Under the pieces are notes generated by a model. It made no database searches. It was given only the letters and a program-made list of their open reading frames with translations, and had not been told where the DNA came from. Made by a program: the position numbers and the translations under genes. Source: Pseudomonas sp. SDI (GTDB taxonomy: Bacteria; Pseudomonadota; Gammaproteobacteria; Pseudomonadales; Pseudomonadaceae). Taken from it: a stretch of DNA of 46,324 bases. Location of the stretch: the NCBI RefSeq assembly GCF_003105155.1, contig NZ_QETK01000035.1, forward strand, positions 1 to 46,324, given 5' to 3'. This document shows positions 7,752-15,516 of this stretch, one piece after another (the first letter of the stretch is position 1; each line of letters opens with the position of its first letter).

Positions 7752-8555
7752 TTAACGAATCTTGAAATCGATCGGCACGCTGACCCAGCCATCCTGGGCC
7801 ACATCGCCTTGCTTGGCCGGGACAAAGCTCCAACGCTTCACCGCCGCCAGGGCCGCGTCATCCAACTGCTGACGACCGCTGCTTTGCTGAATCTGGATCG
7901 CGCCGGGCTTGCCGCTGGCCAGTACCTGCACCCGCAACAGCACCGTGCCTTCCCAGCCGCGGCGCTGGGCCAACGACGGGTACTCCGGCGCCGGGTTCTT
8001 CAGGTACGCCGCGTTGGCCGAAGCCGGCGTTACCGGCGCCGGGGCCGCTGGTGCTGGCGGTGCCGGCGCGGCCACCGGGGCGGGTGGCGGTGCGTCGAGG
8101 GGCTTGGGCGTCGGCTTCAATTCAGGCTTGGGCACTGGCTTCTGCACGGGCTTGGGCTTGGGGATCGGCTTGGGCGCAGGCTTGGCCGCCCGTTCGTCGA
8201 CCACTGGCGGTGGCGGCTCGACTACCGCTGGCGCCGGCGCAGGTGGCGGCGGCTCCACCAGCGGCGGTGCCGGCTGGGAAAACTCGATGGTCATCGGCGG
8301 AATCTCCGGCGGTACCACCGGCAACAGCGGGGTCGGCTTCTGGCTGACCCAGTAGGCCACCGCACCATGCAAGACCAAGGCGAAAACCCCCAGCAGGACC
8401 TTCTCGCGGCGCGACAGCGGACTGCGTGGCGCACGCTGCAAACGCTGCTGCGCCAGCGGCAGCCGATGCGGCCGACCGAGGTCGACCAGCTCGCCACCTG
8501 GCGCCTGGCGCCACAGCACATCGATTGCACTGGCGGCGGTCTGGACATTACCCAT
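7752..8555 (-). CDS. tonB: TonB energy-transducing protein (TonB2-like)
   Basis: 267 residues. An N-terminal cytoplasmic extension of about 50 residues precedes the membrane anchor (KVLLGVFALVLHGAVAYWVS), as in several Pseudomonas TonB proteins. A long Pro-, Glu- and Lys-rich periplasmic spacer follows (VEPPPPAPAP, KPIPKPKPVQKP), then the C-terminal domain with NPAPEYPSLAQRRGWEGTV, SSGRQQLDDAALAAVKRWSF and the IDFKIR end. It carries proton-motive energy to outer-membrane receptors. AGGAG sits 7 nt before the ATG at 8555. No receptor gene lies beside it. Its position between a sulfur-type regulator and the sulfate transporter suggests it powers uptake of a sulfur compound rather than an iron chelate; this is inferred. 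Confidence 0.92.
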   Translation of the reverse strand: MGNVQTAASAIDVLWRQAPGGELVDLGRPHRLPLAQQRLQRAPRSPLSRREKVLLGVFALVLHGAVAYWVSQKPTPLLPVVPPEIPPMTIEFSQPAPPLVEPPPPAPAPAVVEPPPPVVDERAAKPAPKPIPKPKPVQKPVPKPELKPTPKPLDAPPPAPVAAPAPPAPAAPAPVTPASANAAYLKNPAPEYPSLAQRRGWEGTVLLRVQVLASGKPGAIQIQQSSGRQQLDDAALAAVKRWSFVPAKQGDVAQDGWVSVPIDFKIR

Positions 8556-8638
8556 TGCTCAACTCCTGGGGGTTGGTGCATTCCATCGAAGGCAACGGCC
8601 TTCTGTGGGACGGATGATCGCCGCGAACCGCTTATCTC

Positions 8639-8654
8639 TTAAAGTAATCTTTAA
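8639..8654 (-). promoter_or_regulatory. AT-rich dyad upstream of tonB
   Basis: TTAAAG-TAAT-CTTTAA is a perfect inverted repeat in a marked AT-rich island (about 8636-8690), 84 bp before the tonB ATG. No clear Fur-type box is visible. It may be an operator for a sulfur- or iron-responsive regulator. Confidence 0.4.
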
Positions 8655-9054
8655 AGTTATATATAGAACTTAATGGAATATACGGAATCACCGAATCGCT
8701 CTGGCCCACGTCGTTCAAGGGCTGCCGTCGTTCGGGTGTTTTTCCATGCTTTGCCGGCATGAAAAGTATTCGGCAAAGGCATGGAAAAACCGCCTTCAGG
8801 AGTCTTTACGGCCGGTCACACCGGGGGTTCGCGAGGTGCTGCGGCGCCCGATTGCAAGGCCACTTCCGGCGTGCATGGGGCATCCTTGCATGAGAGAGGG
8901 TCGGCGGCGGCGAGACGTTGTGCACCCACTACGGGATTATCAGCCGGGCACGGTTACGCCTGTCATCGCTGGCGGAGGCGATGACCGAGCAGATTTTGCG
9001 TACGGATCAGGCGCTGGAGGGGGTAGCCGGGAGCACCTGGCAGTGTAGGAAAAG

Positions 9055-9129
9055 CATCGCGGGACGAGCCCGCTCCCACAGGATTAGGTGCACACCGGAC
9101 AACGGTGGGAGCGGGCTCGTCCCGCGATG
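9055..9129. repeat. REPIN (paired REP palindromes), GCGGGACGAGCCCGC family
   Basis: Two perfect 25-nt arms in inverted orientation (CATCGCGGGACGAGCCCGCT... and its complement) separated by 25 nt, 14 bp past the cysA stop. The same element recurs at 35984-36057. It is typical of Pseudomonas extragenic REPINs mobilised in trans by RAYT transposases. It may also protect or end the cysA transcript. Confidence 0.85.
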
Positions 9130-9143
9130 AGGCCCGAAAGGCC

Positions 9144-10133
9144 TCAGATATTCCCGACTTGCTGCCACACCTTCGGCTTGAAGAACAACGTCTCGCCGCG
9201 CGCCAGGCCGGTCAGGCTGTCGTGATCCTTGACCACTTCGGCCTCGATCAGCTCGCTCTGCCCCTCAACCTTCAAGGTCACCCGCGTGGTCGCGCCCAGC
9301 GGCCGGATATCGCGCACCTGCGCCGCATGGTGCCCCTCCACCTCATGCCGCGACAGCGACACTTCGTGCGGGCGGAACAGCACATGATGATCCTCGCTCA
9401 GGTGCAGCCGGTTCGAGTCGCCCAGGAAGTGATAGACAAAATCGCTGGCCGGGTTCTCATACACCTCGCCCGGCGAACCGATCTGCTCGATCACACCCTT
9501 GTTCATCACCACGATACGGTCCGCCACTTCCATGGCTTCTTCCTGATCGTGGGTGACGAACACCGAGGTCAGGTTGATGTCTTCGTGCAGCCGCGCCAGC
9601 CAGCGGCGCAGTTCCTTGCGCACCTTGGCATCCAGCGCACCGAACGGCTCATCCAGCAGCAGCACCTTCGGCTCCACCGCCAGCGCCCGGGCCAGCGCGA
9701 TACGCTGGCGCTGGCCACCGGACAACTGCTCCGGGTAACGGTCCGACAGCCAGTCCAGTTGCACCATGTTCAGCAGCTCATGCACCTTCTCGGCAATCTT
9801 GCTCTCGCTCGGACGCTCGCCCTTGGGTTTCATGCGCAGGCCGAAGGCGACGTTGTCGAACACACTCATATGGCGGAACAGCGCGTAATGCTGGAACACG
9901 AAACCGACGTTGCGATCCCGCACGTCATGCCCGGAGACATCCTCGCCATGAAACACGATGCTGCCTGCATCCGGGGTTTCCAGCCCGGCGATGATTCGCA
10001 GCAAGGTAGTCTTGCCGCAGCCGGAAGGGCCGAGCAAGGCCACCAGCTCGCCGCTGTGGATATCCAGGTTGATGCTGTCCAGAGCCTGGAAAGCGTTGAA
10101 GCGCTTGCTGACGTTACGAACTTCGATCGACAT
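9144..10133 (-). CDS. cysA: CysA, sulfate/thiosulfate ABC transporter ATP-binding protein
   Basis: 329 residues. Nucleotide-binding domain with Walker A GPSGCGKT (35-42), the Q-loop in GFVFQHYALF, the signature LSGGQRQRIALARAL, Walker B VLLLDEPFGALD and the switch His in FVTHDQEEAM. A C-terminal regulatory domain with FRPHEVSLSRH follows, as in CysA proteins. It powers import of sulfate or thiosulfate delivered by Sbp through CysT and CysW. The ATG at 10133 is 3 bp after the cysW stop. Last gene of the oscA-sbp-cysT-cysW-cysA operon; a REPIN follows. Confidence 0.95.
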   Translation of the reverse strand: MSIEVRNVSKRFNAFQALDSINLDIHSGELVALLGPSGCGKTTLLRIIAGLETPDAGSIVFHGEDVSGHDVRDRNVGFVFQHYALFRHMSVFDNVAFGLRMKPKGERPSESKIAEKVHELLNMVQLDWLSDRYPEQLSGGQRQRIALARALAVEPKVLLLDEPFGALDAKVRKELRRWLARLHEDINLTSVFVTHDQEEAMEVADRIVVMNKGVIEQIGSPGEVYENPASDFVYHFLGDSNRLHLSEDHHVLFRPHEVSLSRHEVEGHHAAQVRDIRPLGATTRVTLKVEGQSELIEAEVVKDHDSLTGLARGETLFFKPKVWQQVGNI

Positions 10134-10136
10134 GAA

Positions 10137-11009
10137 TTATTCCTCCGCTGCGCTATGGCGCAGGCGGTTAATGCGGGACTCGCTCCACTGCTTGAGCAGC
10201 AGGATGAAGAGCGCCAGGATCAGCAACAGGCTGGCCACGGCAAACGCCGCGACATGGTTGTATTCGTTGTAGAGAATCTCGACGTGCAGCGGCAAGGTGT
10301 TGGTCACCCCGCGAATATGCCCGGACACCACCGACACCGCACCGAACTCGCCCATCGCCCGCGCGGTACACAGCACCACGCCATAGATCAGACCCCATTT
10401 GATGTTCGGCAAGGTCACGTGCCAGAACATCTGCCAGCCATTGGCCCCGAGCAGGCGCGCAGCCTCTTCTTCCTGGGTACCCTGCTCCTGCATCAGCGGG
10501 ATCAGTTCACGGGCCACGAACGGTACGGTAACGAAGATGGTCGCCAGGACAATGCCCGGCAGGGCGAAGACGATCTGGATGTCGTGATCCTGCAGCCACG
10601 GCCCGAACAACCCTTGCGCGCCGAACATCAGCACATAGACCAGGCCGGCAATCACTGGCGATACCGAGAACGGCAGGTCAATCAGGGTCACCAGGATGCT
10701 CTTGCCGCGGAAGCTGTACTTGCTCACGCACCAGGCCGCGCTGACCCCGAACACCAGGTTCAGCGGCACCGAGATGGCCACGGCAATCAGCGTGAGCTTG
10801 AGCGCCGACAGCGCGTCGGGCTCGAAGATCGCTTCGAAGAAGGTCCCCAGCCCGCCTTTCAGGCCCTGCGAGACCACGATGAACAACGGCAGCAGCAGGA
10901 ACAGCGCGAACACCAGCCAGCACAGGCTGATCAGAACGCGCCGCGACACCGCGCTGCCACGACGGGCGGCATTCGCCGAAGCGGCTGCGCCCAGGGTAGA
11001 CGTCGACAT
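10137..11009 (-). CDS. cysW: CysW, sulfate ABC transporter permease
   Basis: 290 residues from the ATG at 11009 (MSTSTLGAAASANAARRG), 14 bp after the cysT stop and preceded by GGAGG; the frame is open further upstream but overlaps cysT. Six predicted membrane segments, with the first at RVLISLCWLVFALFLLLPLF. The EAA loop for contact with CysA is EEEAARLLGANGWQMFWHVTLPNIKWGL. The GEFGAVSVVSGHI segment is characteristic of CysW. It forms a heterodimeric channel with CysT in the inner membrane. Confidence 0.94.
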   Translation of the reverse strand: MSTSTLGAAASANAARRGSAVSRRVLISLCWLVFALFLLLPLFIVVSQGLKGGLGTFFEAIFEPDALSALKLTLIAVAISVPLNLVFGVSAAWCVSKYSFRGKSILVTLIDLPFSVSPVIAGLVYVLMFGAQGLFGPWLQDHDIQIVFALPGIVLATIFVTVPFVARELIPLMQEQGTQEEEAARLLGANGWQMFWHVTLPNIKWGLIYGVVLCTARAMGEFGAVSVVSGHIRGVTNTLPLHVEILYNEYNHVAAFAVASLLLILALFILLLKQWSESRINRLRHSAAEE

Positions 11010-11023
11010 TGGCAAGGCCTCCT

Positions 11024-11842
11024 TCAAGGGGTTTCGATGCGCCGCTGCAGCAGGTTGATCAGCAGCAGCAGGATGAAGGAAACCACCAGCATCAGCACGC
11101 CGATGGCCGTGGCGCCGGTGTAGTCGTACTGGTCGAGCTTGACCATGATCAGCAGCGGCAGGATCTCGGTTTTCATCGGCATGTTGCCGGCGATGAAAAT
11201 CACCGAACCGTACTCGCCAACGCCACGCGCAAAGGCCAGCGCAAAACCGGTCAGCCAGGCCGGCAACAGCGCTGGCGCGAGCACGTAGCGGAACACCTGC
11301 AACGGCTTGGCGCCCAGGCAAGCCGCCGCCTCTTCGACCTCACGCGGGATGTCGGCAAGCACCGGTTGCACGGTCCGCACCACGAACGGCAGGGTGACAA
11401 AGGTCAGCGCCAGGGTAATGCCCAGCGGCGTGTAGGCGATCTTGAAGCCGAGGTCGGTAGCAAACTGGCCGACCAGCCCGCTCGGCGCGTACAGCGCGGT
11501 CAGCGCGATACCGGCCACGGCGGTGGGCAGGGCGAACGGCAGGTCGATCATCGCATCGATGATCTTGCGCCCGGGGAAGGTGTAGCGCACCAGCACCCAG
11601 GCCAGCAGGGTACCGATGATACCGTTGATGATGGCGGCGTAGAGGGCAGTGCCGAAGCTCAGCTTGAGCGCCGCAAGCACGCGCGGCGCACTGACGATGG
11701 CCCAGAACTGCTCCCAGGTCAGCTGCGAGGCGTGTACGAACATGGCCCCCAGCGGTATGAGCACAATCAGGCTGAGGTACACCAAGGTGTAGCCCAGCGT
11801 CAGCCCGAAGCCGGGTATGACGGGGGAGATACGACGTGACAT
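11024..11842 (-). CDS. cysT: CysT (CysU), sulfate ABC transporter permease
   Basis: 272 residues beginning MSRRISPVIPGFGLTLGYTLVYLSLIVLIP; the opening PVIPGFGLTLGYTL and the later GEYGSVIFIAGNMP stretch are typical of CysT. The EAA loop is EEAAACLGAKPLQVFRYVLAPALLPAWLTG. Six membrane helices are visible. AGGGA lies 5 nt before the ATG at 11842. Encoded 86 bp after sbp, with an intercistronic hairpin between them. Confidence 0.94.
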   Translation of the reverse strand: MSRRISPVIPGFGLTLGYTLVYLSLIVLIPLGAMFVHASQLTWEQFWAIVSAPRVLAALKLSFGTALYAAIINGIIGTLLAWVLVRYTFPGRKIIDAMIDLPFALPTAVAGIALTALYAPSGLVGQFATDLGFKIAYTPLGITLALTFVTLPFVVRTVQPVLADIPREVEEAAACLGAKPLQVFRYVLAPALLPAWLTGFALAFARGVGEYGSVIFIAGNMPMKTEILPLLIMVKLDQYDYTGATAIGVLMLVVSFILLLLINLLQRRIETP

Positions 11843-11868
11843 AAAGGTCCCTGGTTGAACGCACGAAA

Positions 11869-11886
11869 CCCGGGACGAGTCCCGGG
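11869..11886 (-). other. Intercistronic hairpin between sbp and cysT
   Basis: CCCGGGA-CGAG-TCCCGGG, a 7-bp GC stem with a tetraloop and no T-run after it. Such structures often stabilise the 3' end of the abundant binding-protein mRNA and lower expression of the permease genes; that role is inferred. Confidence 0.55.
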
Positions 11887-11928
11887 CCCATGCTGGCTAC
11901 TGAACGGCGTTGCTAGCGGCCGGCAAAC

Positions 11929-12936
11929 TTACTGCGCCGTGTAGATCTGGTCGAACACACCACCATCGTTGAAGAACTTGGGTTGCGCAGTCTTCCAGCC
12001 ACCGAAGTCTTTGTCGATAGTCACCAGGTCCAGTTTCGGGAACTGCTTGGCGTATTCGGCGGCGACTTTCGGATCACGCGGACGGTAGAAGTTCTCGGCG
12101 GCAATCTTCTGCCCGGCCGGGCTGTACAGGTGTTCAAGGTAGGCTTTGGCGATGGCTTCGTTGCCTTTCTTCTCGGCGTTCTTGTCGACCACGGCCACCG
12201 GTGGCTCGGCGAGGATCGACAGGGACGGCACGACGATGTCGAATTTGTCGGCGCCACCGTCTTCCTTGAGCGCCAGGAAGGCTTCGTTTTCCCAGGCCAG
12301 CAGCACGTCGCCCTGACCGTTGTTGACGAAGGTGATGGTCGAACCGCGCGCGCCGGTGTCCAGCACAGGGACGTGCTTGAACAGCTCTTTCACGTACTCC
12401 TGAGCCTTGGCTTCGCTACCGCCGGTTTTCAGGCCGTAGGCCCAGGCAGCAAGGAAGTTCCAGCGGGCGCCGCCGGAGGTTTTCGGGTTCGGGGTGATAA
12501 CCGATACGTCTTGCTTGATCAGGTCGCCCCAGTCCTTGATGCCTTTCGGGTTGCCCTTGCGCACCAGGAACACGATGGTCGAGGTGTACGGGGTGCTGGC
12601 GTCCGGCAGACGGCTCTGCCAGTTGTCCGGGAGGGTTTTGCCCAGCTTGGCGATTTCGTCGATGTCGCCGGCCAGGGCCAGGGTCACCACGTCGGCGCGC
12701 AGGCCGTCGATCACCGCGCGGCCTTGCTTGCCCGAACCACCGTGGGATTGCTGGATTTTCACCTTGTCATCCGGGTGGGCTTGTTGCCAGTGTTTGACGA
12801 ACTCGGCGTTGTACTGCTGATACAGCTCGCGGGTTGGGTCATAGGACACGTTCAGCAGTTCGTAATCCTTGGCGATGGCGGAACCGGCAAACACGGCACT
12901 GGCCAGCGCGGCCAGGGCAAAACGGCGAATGGACAT
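11929..12936 (-). CDS. sbp: Sbp, periplasmic sulfate-binding protein
   Basis: 335 residues with a clear Sec signal (MSIRRFALAALASAVFAGSAIA, cut before KDYELLNVSYDPTRELY). The motifs YDPTRELYQQYN, QQSHGGSGKQGRAVIDGL and TPNPKTSGGARWNFLAAW are the ligand-binding signatures of the sulfate-binding protein family. It captures sulfate in the periplasm and delivers it to CysT/CysW/CysA. Encoded 54 bp after oscA and probably from the same sulfur-regulated promoter. Confidence 0.95.
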   Translation of the reverse strand: MSIRRFALAALASAVFAGSAIAKDYELLNVSYDPTRELYQQYNAEFVKHWQQAHPDDKVKIQQSHGGSGKQGRAVIDGLRADVVTLALAGDIDEIAKLGKTLPDNWQSRLPDASTPYTSTIVFLVRKGNPKGIKDWGDLIKQDVSVITPNPKTSGGARWNFLAAWAYGLKTGGSEAKAQEYVKELFKHVPVLDTGARGSTITFVNNGQGDVLLAWENEAFLALKEDGGADKFDIVVPSLSILAEPPVAVVDKNAEKKGNEAIAKAYLEHLYSPAGQKIAAENFYRPRDPKVAAEYAKQFPKLDLVTIDKDFGGWKTAQPKFFNDGGVFDQIYTAQ

Positions 12937-12990
12937 GGTGAAGCTCCCGATTGGCTATTTTTCTAATGGGGTGGCGCGTGAGGCAATGCT

Positions 12991-13173
12991 TCAGCTGGGC
13001 TTGGTGCCCGAGTTCTGCAGGCGGAACTTTTCTTTGCGCTCGATCTGCACGACCTGGGCGTTGTGCACGGTGATCTCCACCGCACCGAAGCGCAGGTCGC
13101 GCAAGGCGGCCTGAATTTCACGCAGAATGGTGGCTTCGTCCTGACCGTCAACGCTACGCAGAGATGCGCTCAT
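12991..13173 (-). CDS. oscA: OscA, small DUF2292-family sulfur-starvation protein
   Basis: 60 residues: an acidic helix (DEATILREIQAALRDLRFG) followed by AVEITVHNAQVVQIERKEKFRLQ, the usual form of this family. In Pseudomonas it is the gene immediately before sbp and is linked to growth on organosulfur compounds and to sulfur starvation; its biochemical role is unknown. The small basic beta segment suggests a binding function. AGGAG is placed 7 nt before the ATG at 13173. It is the first gene of the sulfate uptake operon. Confidence 0.88.
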   Translation of the reverse strand: MSASLRSVDGQDEATILREIQAALRDLRFGAVEITVHNAQVVQIERKEKFRLQNSGTKPS

Positions 13174-13243
13174 GCTCGTGCTCCTGTGAGAAGGGGTGCC
13201 GTGCAGTGCATGTGCGGGAGCGACTGCGCCTGGCGATGGGGCA

Positions 13244-13287
13244 ATCTTAGAGAGGGTTGAATATTCTTAAAAATACTATTTAAGAAT
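13244..13287 (-). promoter_or_regulatory. oscA-sbp-cys promoter region with AT-rich dyad
   Basis: The inverted repeat ATTCTTAAA-N7-TTTAAGAAT (13263-13287) lies in an AT-rich block. On the minus strand a possible -10 (TAAGAT, 13244-13249) stands about 17 bp downstream of its edge, with no good -35. A poor -35 covered by a dyad is what a LysR-type activator such as CysB would need. The regulator is inferred. Confidence 0.5.
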
Positions 13288-13329
13288 TTTTATATAACCA
13301 AAAACTTTACAGATGAGAGCCATCACCTA

Positions 13330-13454
13330 TAGGCGCTGGCTTGCCTGCGATCGGCTGTGAAGCGGCCGTAAACCTCAGCCCCGTTACCCCTGACACACCG
13401 AGCAAACCGGATTTGCTGCTGCGATGCAGCAGATCGCAGGCAAGCCAGCGCCTA
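13330..13454. repeat. REPIN-like inverted pair, TAGGCGCTGGCTTGCCTGC family
   Basis: Two perfect 23-nt arms (13330-13352 and 13432-13454) in inverted orientation around 79 bp, which hold a further small hairpin (TGCTGC...GCAGCA). The gap between oscA and the PAS-GGDEF-EAL gene is 298 bp and holds this element plus the oscA promoter. A single copy of the same REP lies at 29572-29590. Confidence 0.85.
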
Positions 13455-13471
13455 CAAAGGCAGCGTAAGAC

Positions 13472-15367
13472 TCAGGCCCAGCGCAATTGCTGCGCCGGCA
13501 CGGGGCGACCGTACCAGTAGCCCTGGCCCATGTCGCACTGCTGCTCCAGCAGGAAGCGCGCCTGCTCCGCCTGCTCGATACCTTCGGCATGAATCTGCAT
13601 GCCCATGCTCCGCGCCAGGGCGATGATCACCCGCACGATCGCCACATCGTCCTCGTCACCGGGCAAGCCGGCGACAAAGCCCTGGTCGATCTTCAGCTTC
13701 TGCACCGGCAAACGCTTGAGCCGCAGCAACGACGAATACCCCGTACCGAAATCGTCGATGGCCAGGCGAATTCCCAGTTCGCGCAGCCGATGCAACTGCT
13801 CCAGGGCAATCTCCGGGTCCTCCATCACCGCACTCTCGGTGACTTCCACCTCCAGGCACGCCGGATCCAGCCCGGTGTCATGCAGCACCTGCGCCACCTG
13901 CGGGTACAGGTCGCGATGGGCAAACAGTCGGCTGGAAACGTTCACCGCGACAAAATCGAGCCGCTTGCCCTGCGTCTGCCATTCGACCATCTGCTGGCAG
14001 GCCTGGCGCATCACCCAGGTGTCGATATCGGCAATCAGCCCAGTGCGTTCGGCCACCGGGATGAACTCGCCCGGTGGTACCAGGCCGCGCTGCGGATGCT
14101 GCCAGCGCACCAGCGTCTCGACGCCAATCATCTTGCCGGACAGCAGGTCGTGCACCGGCTGGTAGTAAACCCGCAGCTCTTCCTGCTGCAGCGCCCGGCG
14201 CAGTTCGCCGGCCGTCTCGACTCGCTGCTGCGCGTGGGCGGTGAGCTCTTCGGTGTACAGCGCATAGCCGGCGCGGCCGTTCTGCTTGGCCTTGAACAGC
14301 GCCGAGTCAGCGTTGCGCAGCAACTGTTCGGCGCTCAGCGCATCGCTGGGGAACAGGCTGATGCCGATACTCACGCTGGTGAACAAGCGATGGCAGTCGA
14401 GCTGGAACGGCTCCTTCAGGCCATCGATGATGTTCTGCGCCAACGCTGCCGCCTGGCCCACCTGCGAGCAGTTCTCAGCCAGCACGGCAAATTCGTCGCC
14501 ACCCAGCCGGGCCAGGGTCACGCCGCTGCCCACCAGGCCCTCCAGGCGCTCGCCAACCGCCTTGAGCAACTGATCGCCAGTGTTGTGGCCGAGGCTGTCG
14601 TTGATACTCTGGAAATGGTCAAGGTCCATCAGCAACAGCGCGCAGCCGCGCTTGTTCGCCTGCGCGGCAGTCAGTGCCTGTTCGGCGCGGTCGTTGAACA
14701 GCAGACGGTTGGGCAGGTCGGTGAGCGGATCGTGGTGCACCAGGTAGGCCAGCTCGCGCTCGGTATGCTTGATCGCGCTGATATCGCTGAACACCGCCAC
14801 ATAGTGGGTCAGCTCGCCGCTGTCGTCGCGGATGGCGCAGATGGTCTGCCACTGCGGGTACACCTCGCCGCTCTTGCGACGGTTCCAGATTTCCCCGCTC
14901 CACTCGTCCTTCTCGGCGAGGATGGCGAACATCTGCTGGTAGAACGCCAGGTCGTGACGGCCGGACTTGAACTTGCTCGGGCGCTGGCCCAGCACTTCAT
15001 CCTTCTGATAGCCGGTGATCTGCATGAACGCGCGGTTGACGTGCACAATGATGCCGTCGCGATCACTCACCAGCACCCCTTCCTGGGTGCTGTCGAACAC
15101 CGCTGCGGCCATCCGCAGGCGCTCGCGGTCTTCGCGGCGCAGCCGGGCACCCACGCCGATGAACTTGAGCAAACGGAAGCGCGAGACGAAAATCAACAAC
15201 GCGCTGAGACCCGCCCAGGCAAAGCCATTGGCCCATTGCCAGCGCACCAGGTCGGCCGGGTCATCGAAAAGATTGTTCAGTAATTGATCAGACAACACCA
15301 GCCAGAGGACCGCAAGCATCAAGTAGAGCGCGGCCATGCGCAAGGCGTCGCGAACGGAAACGGACAT
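13472..15367 (-). CDS. Membrane PAS-GGDEF-EAL protein (PA0285/PipA-like)
   Basis: 631 residues. Two N-terminal membrane helices (about 10-32 and 47-63), a PAS domain (about 85-200, with GVLVSDRDGIIVHVNRAFMQITGY), a GGDEF domain with intact GGDEF at 289-293 and no RxxD inhibitory site, and an EAL domain from about 385. The signature there reads ETL (417-419), keeping the metal-binding Glu. Downstream blocks EVTES, IDDFGTGYSSL and KIDQGFV are present, so phosphodiesterase activity is expected. The place beside the cys operon and desA matches PA0285 in P. aeruginosa, known as a c-di-GMP phosphodiesterase. The GGDEF half may be catalytic or a GTP sensor. It may lower c-di-GMP and so affect LapA retention; this link is inference. 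Confidence 0.9.
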   Translation of the reverse strand: MSVSVRDALRMAALYLMLAVLWLVLSDQLLNNLFDDPADLVRWQWANGFAWAGLSALLIFVSRFRLLKFIGVGARLRREDRERLRMAAAVFDSTQEGVLVSDRDGIIVHVNRAFMQITGYQKDEVLGQRPSKFKSGRHDLAFYQQMFAILAEKDEWSGEIWNRRKSGEVYPQWQTICAIRDDSGELTHYVAVFSDISAIKHTERELAYLVHHDPLTDLPNRLLFNDRAEQALTAAQANKRGCALLLMDLDHFQSINDSLGHNTGDQLLKAVGERLEGLVGSGVTLARLGGDEFAVLAENCSQVGQAAALAQNIIDGLKEPFQLDCHRLFTSVSIGISLFPSDALSAEQLLRNADSALFKAKQNGRAGYALYTEELTAHAQQRVETAGELRRALQQEELRVYYQPVHDLLSGKMIGVETLVRWQHPQRGLVPPGEFIPVAERTGLIADIDTWVMRQACQQMVEWQTQGKRLDFVAVNVSSRLFAHRDLYPQVAQVLHDTGLDPACLEVEVTESAVMEDPEIALEQLHRLRELGIRLAIDDFGTGYSSLLRLKRLPVQKLKIDQGFVAGLPGDEDDVAIVRVIIALARSMGMQIHAEGIEQAEQARFLLEQQCDMGQGYWYGRPVPAQQLRWA

Positions 15368-15516
15368 AAGCGTCGTCTAAGCCCACACCAAAATGTGGGG
15401 CATTATAGGGCAGAAACACCCAGTGACCTCCTATCTAAAAGGCCGACTGGTTTTATTTGAACGCACAGGGATAATACTTCCCGCTGTTCCTTTCGCCTAC
15501 GAGGGCTCTACCGCCT

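Larger units (their letters stand above)
8556..9143. other. 588-bp gap between tonB and cysA; holds a long inverted repeat at 8739-8789
   Basis: No convincing gene. Contents in order: the tonB leader and AT-rich dyad; an 18/19-nt inverted repeat (TTTTTCCATGC-TTTGCCG at 8739-8756 against CGGCAAAGGCATGGAAAAA at 8771-8789, one bulged base, 14-nt loop); about 250 bp of GC-rich sequence with only a short unconvincing frame near 8918-9046; and a REPIN at 9055-9129. The inverted repeat is not a normal terminator, because its outer arms give A-runs, not T-runs, at the 3' side on both strands. Confidence 0.6.

Noticed and set aside
8639..8700. Fur box upstream of tonB
   Set aside because: The AT-rich region does not show the GATAAT-type hexamer array expected for Fur, so iron control was not claimed.
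8918..9046. Short frame between tonB and cysA with some protein-like text (SLAEAMTEQILRTDQALEGV)
   Set aside because: No ribosome binding site, it runs into the REPIN, and no family is recognised. Possibly a gene relic but not supportable.
9105..11123. Plus-strand open frame of 672 codons opposite cysA and cysW
   Set aside because: The product is rich in His, Gln and Arg, as expected from antisense reading of GC-rich ABC transporter genes.
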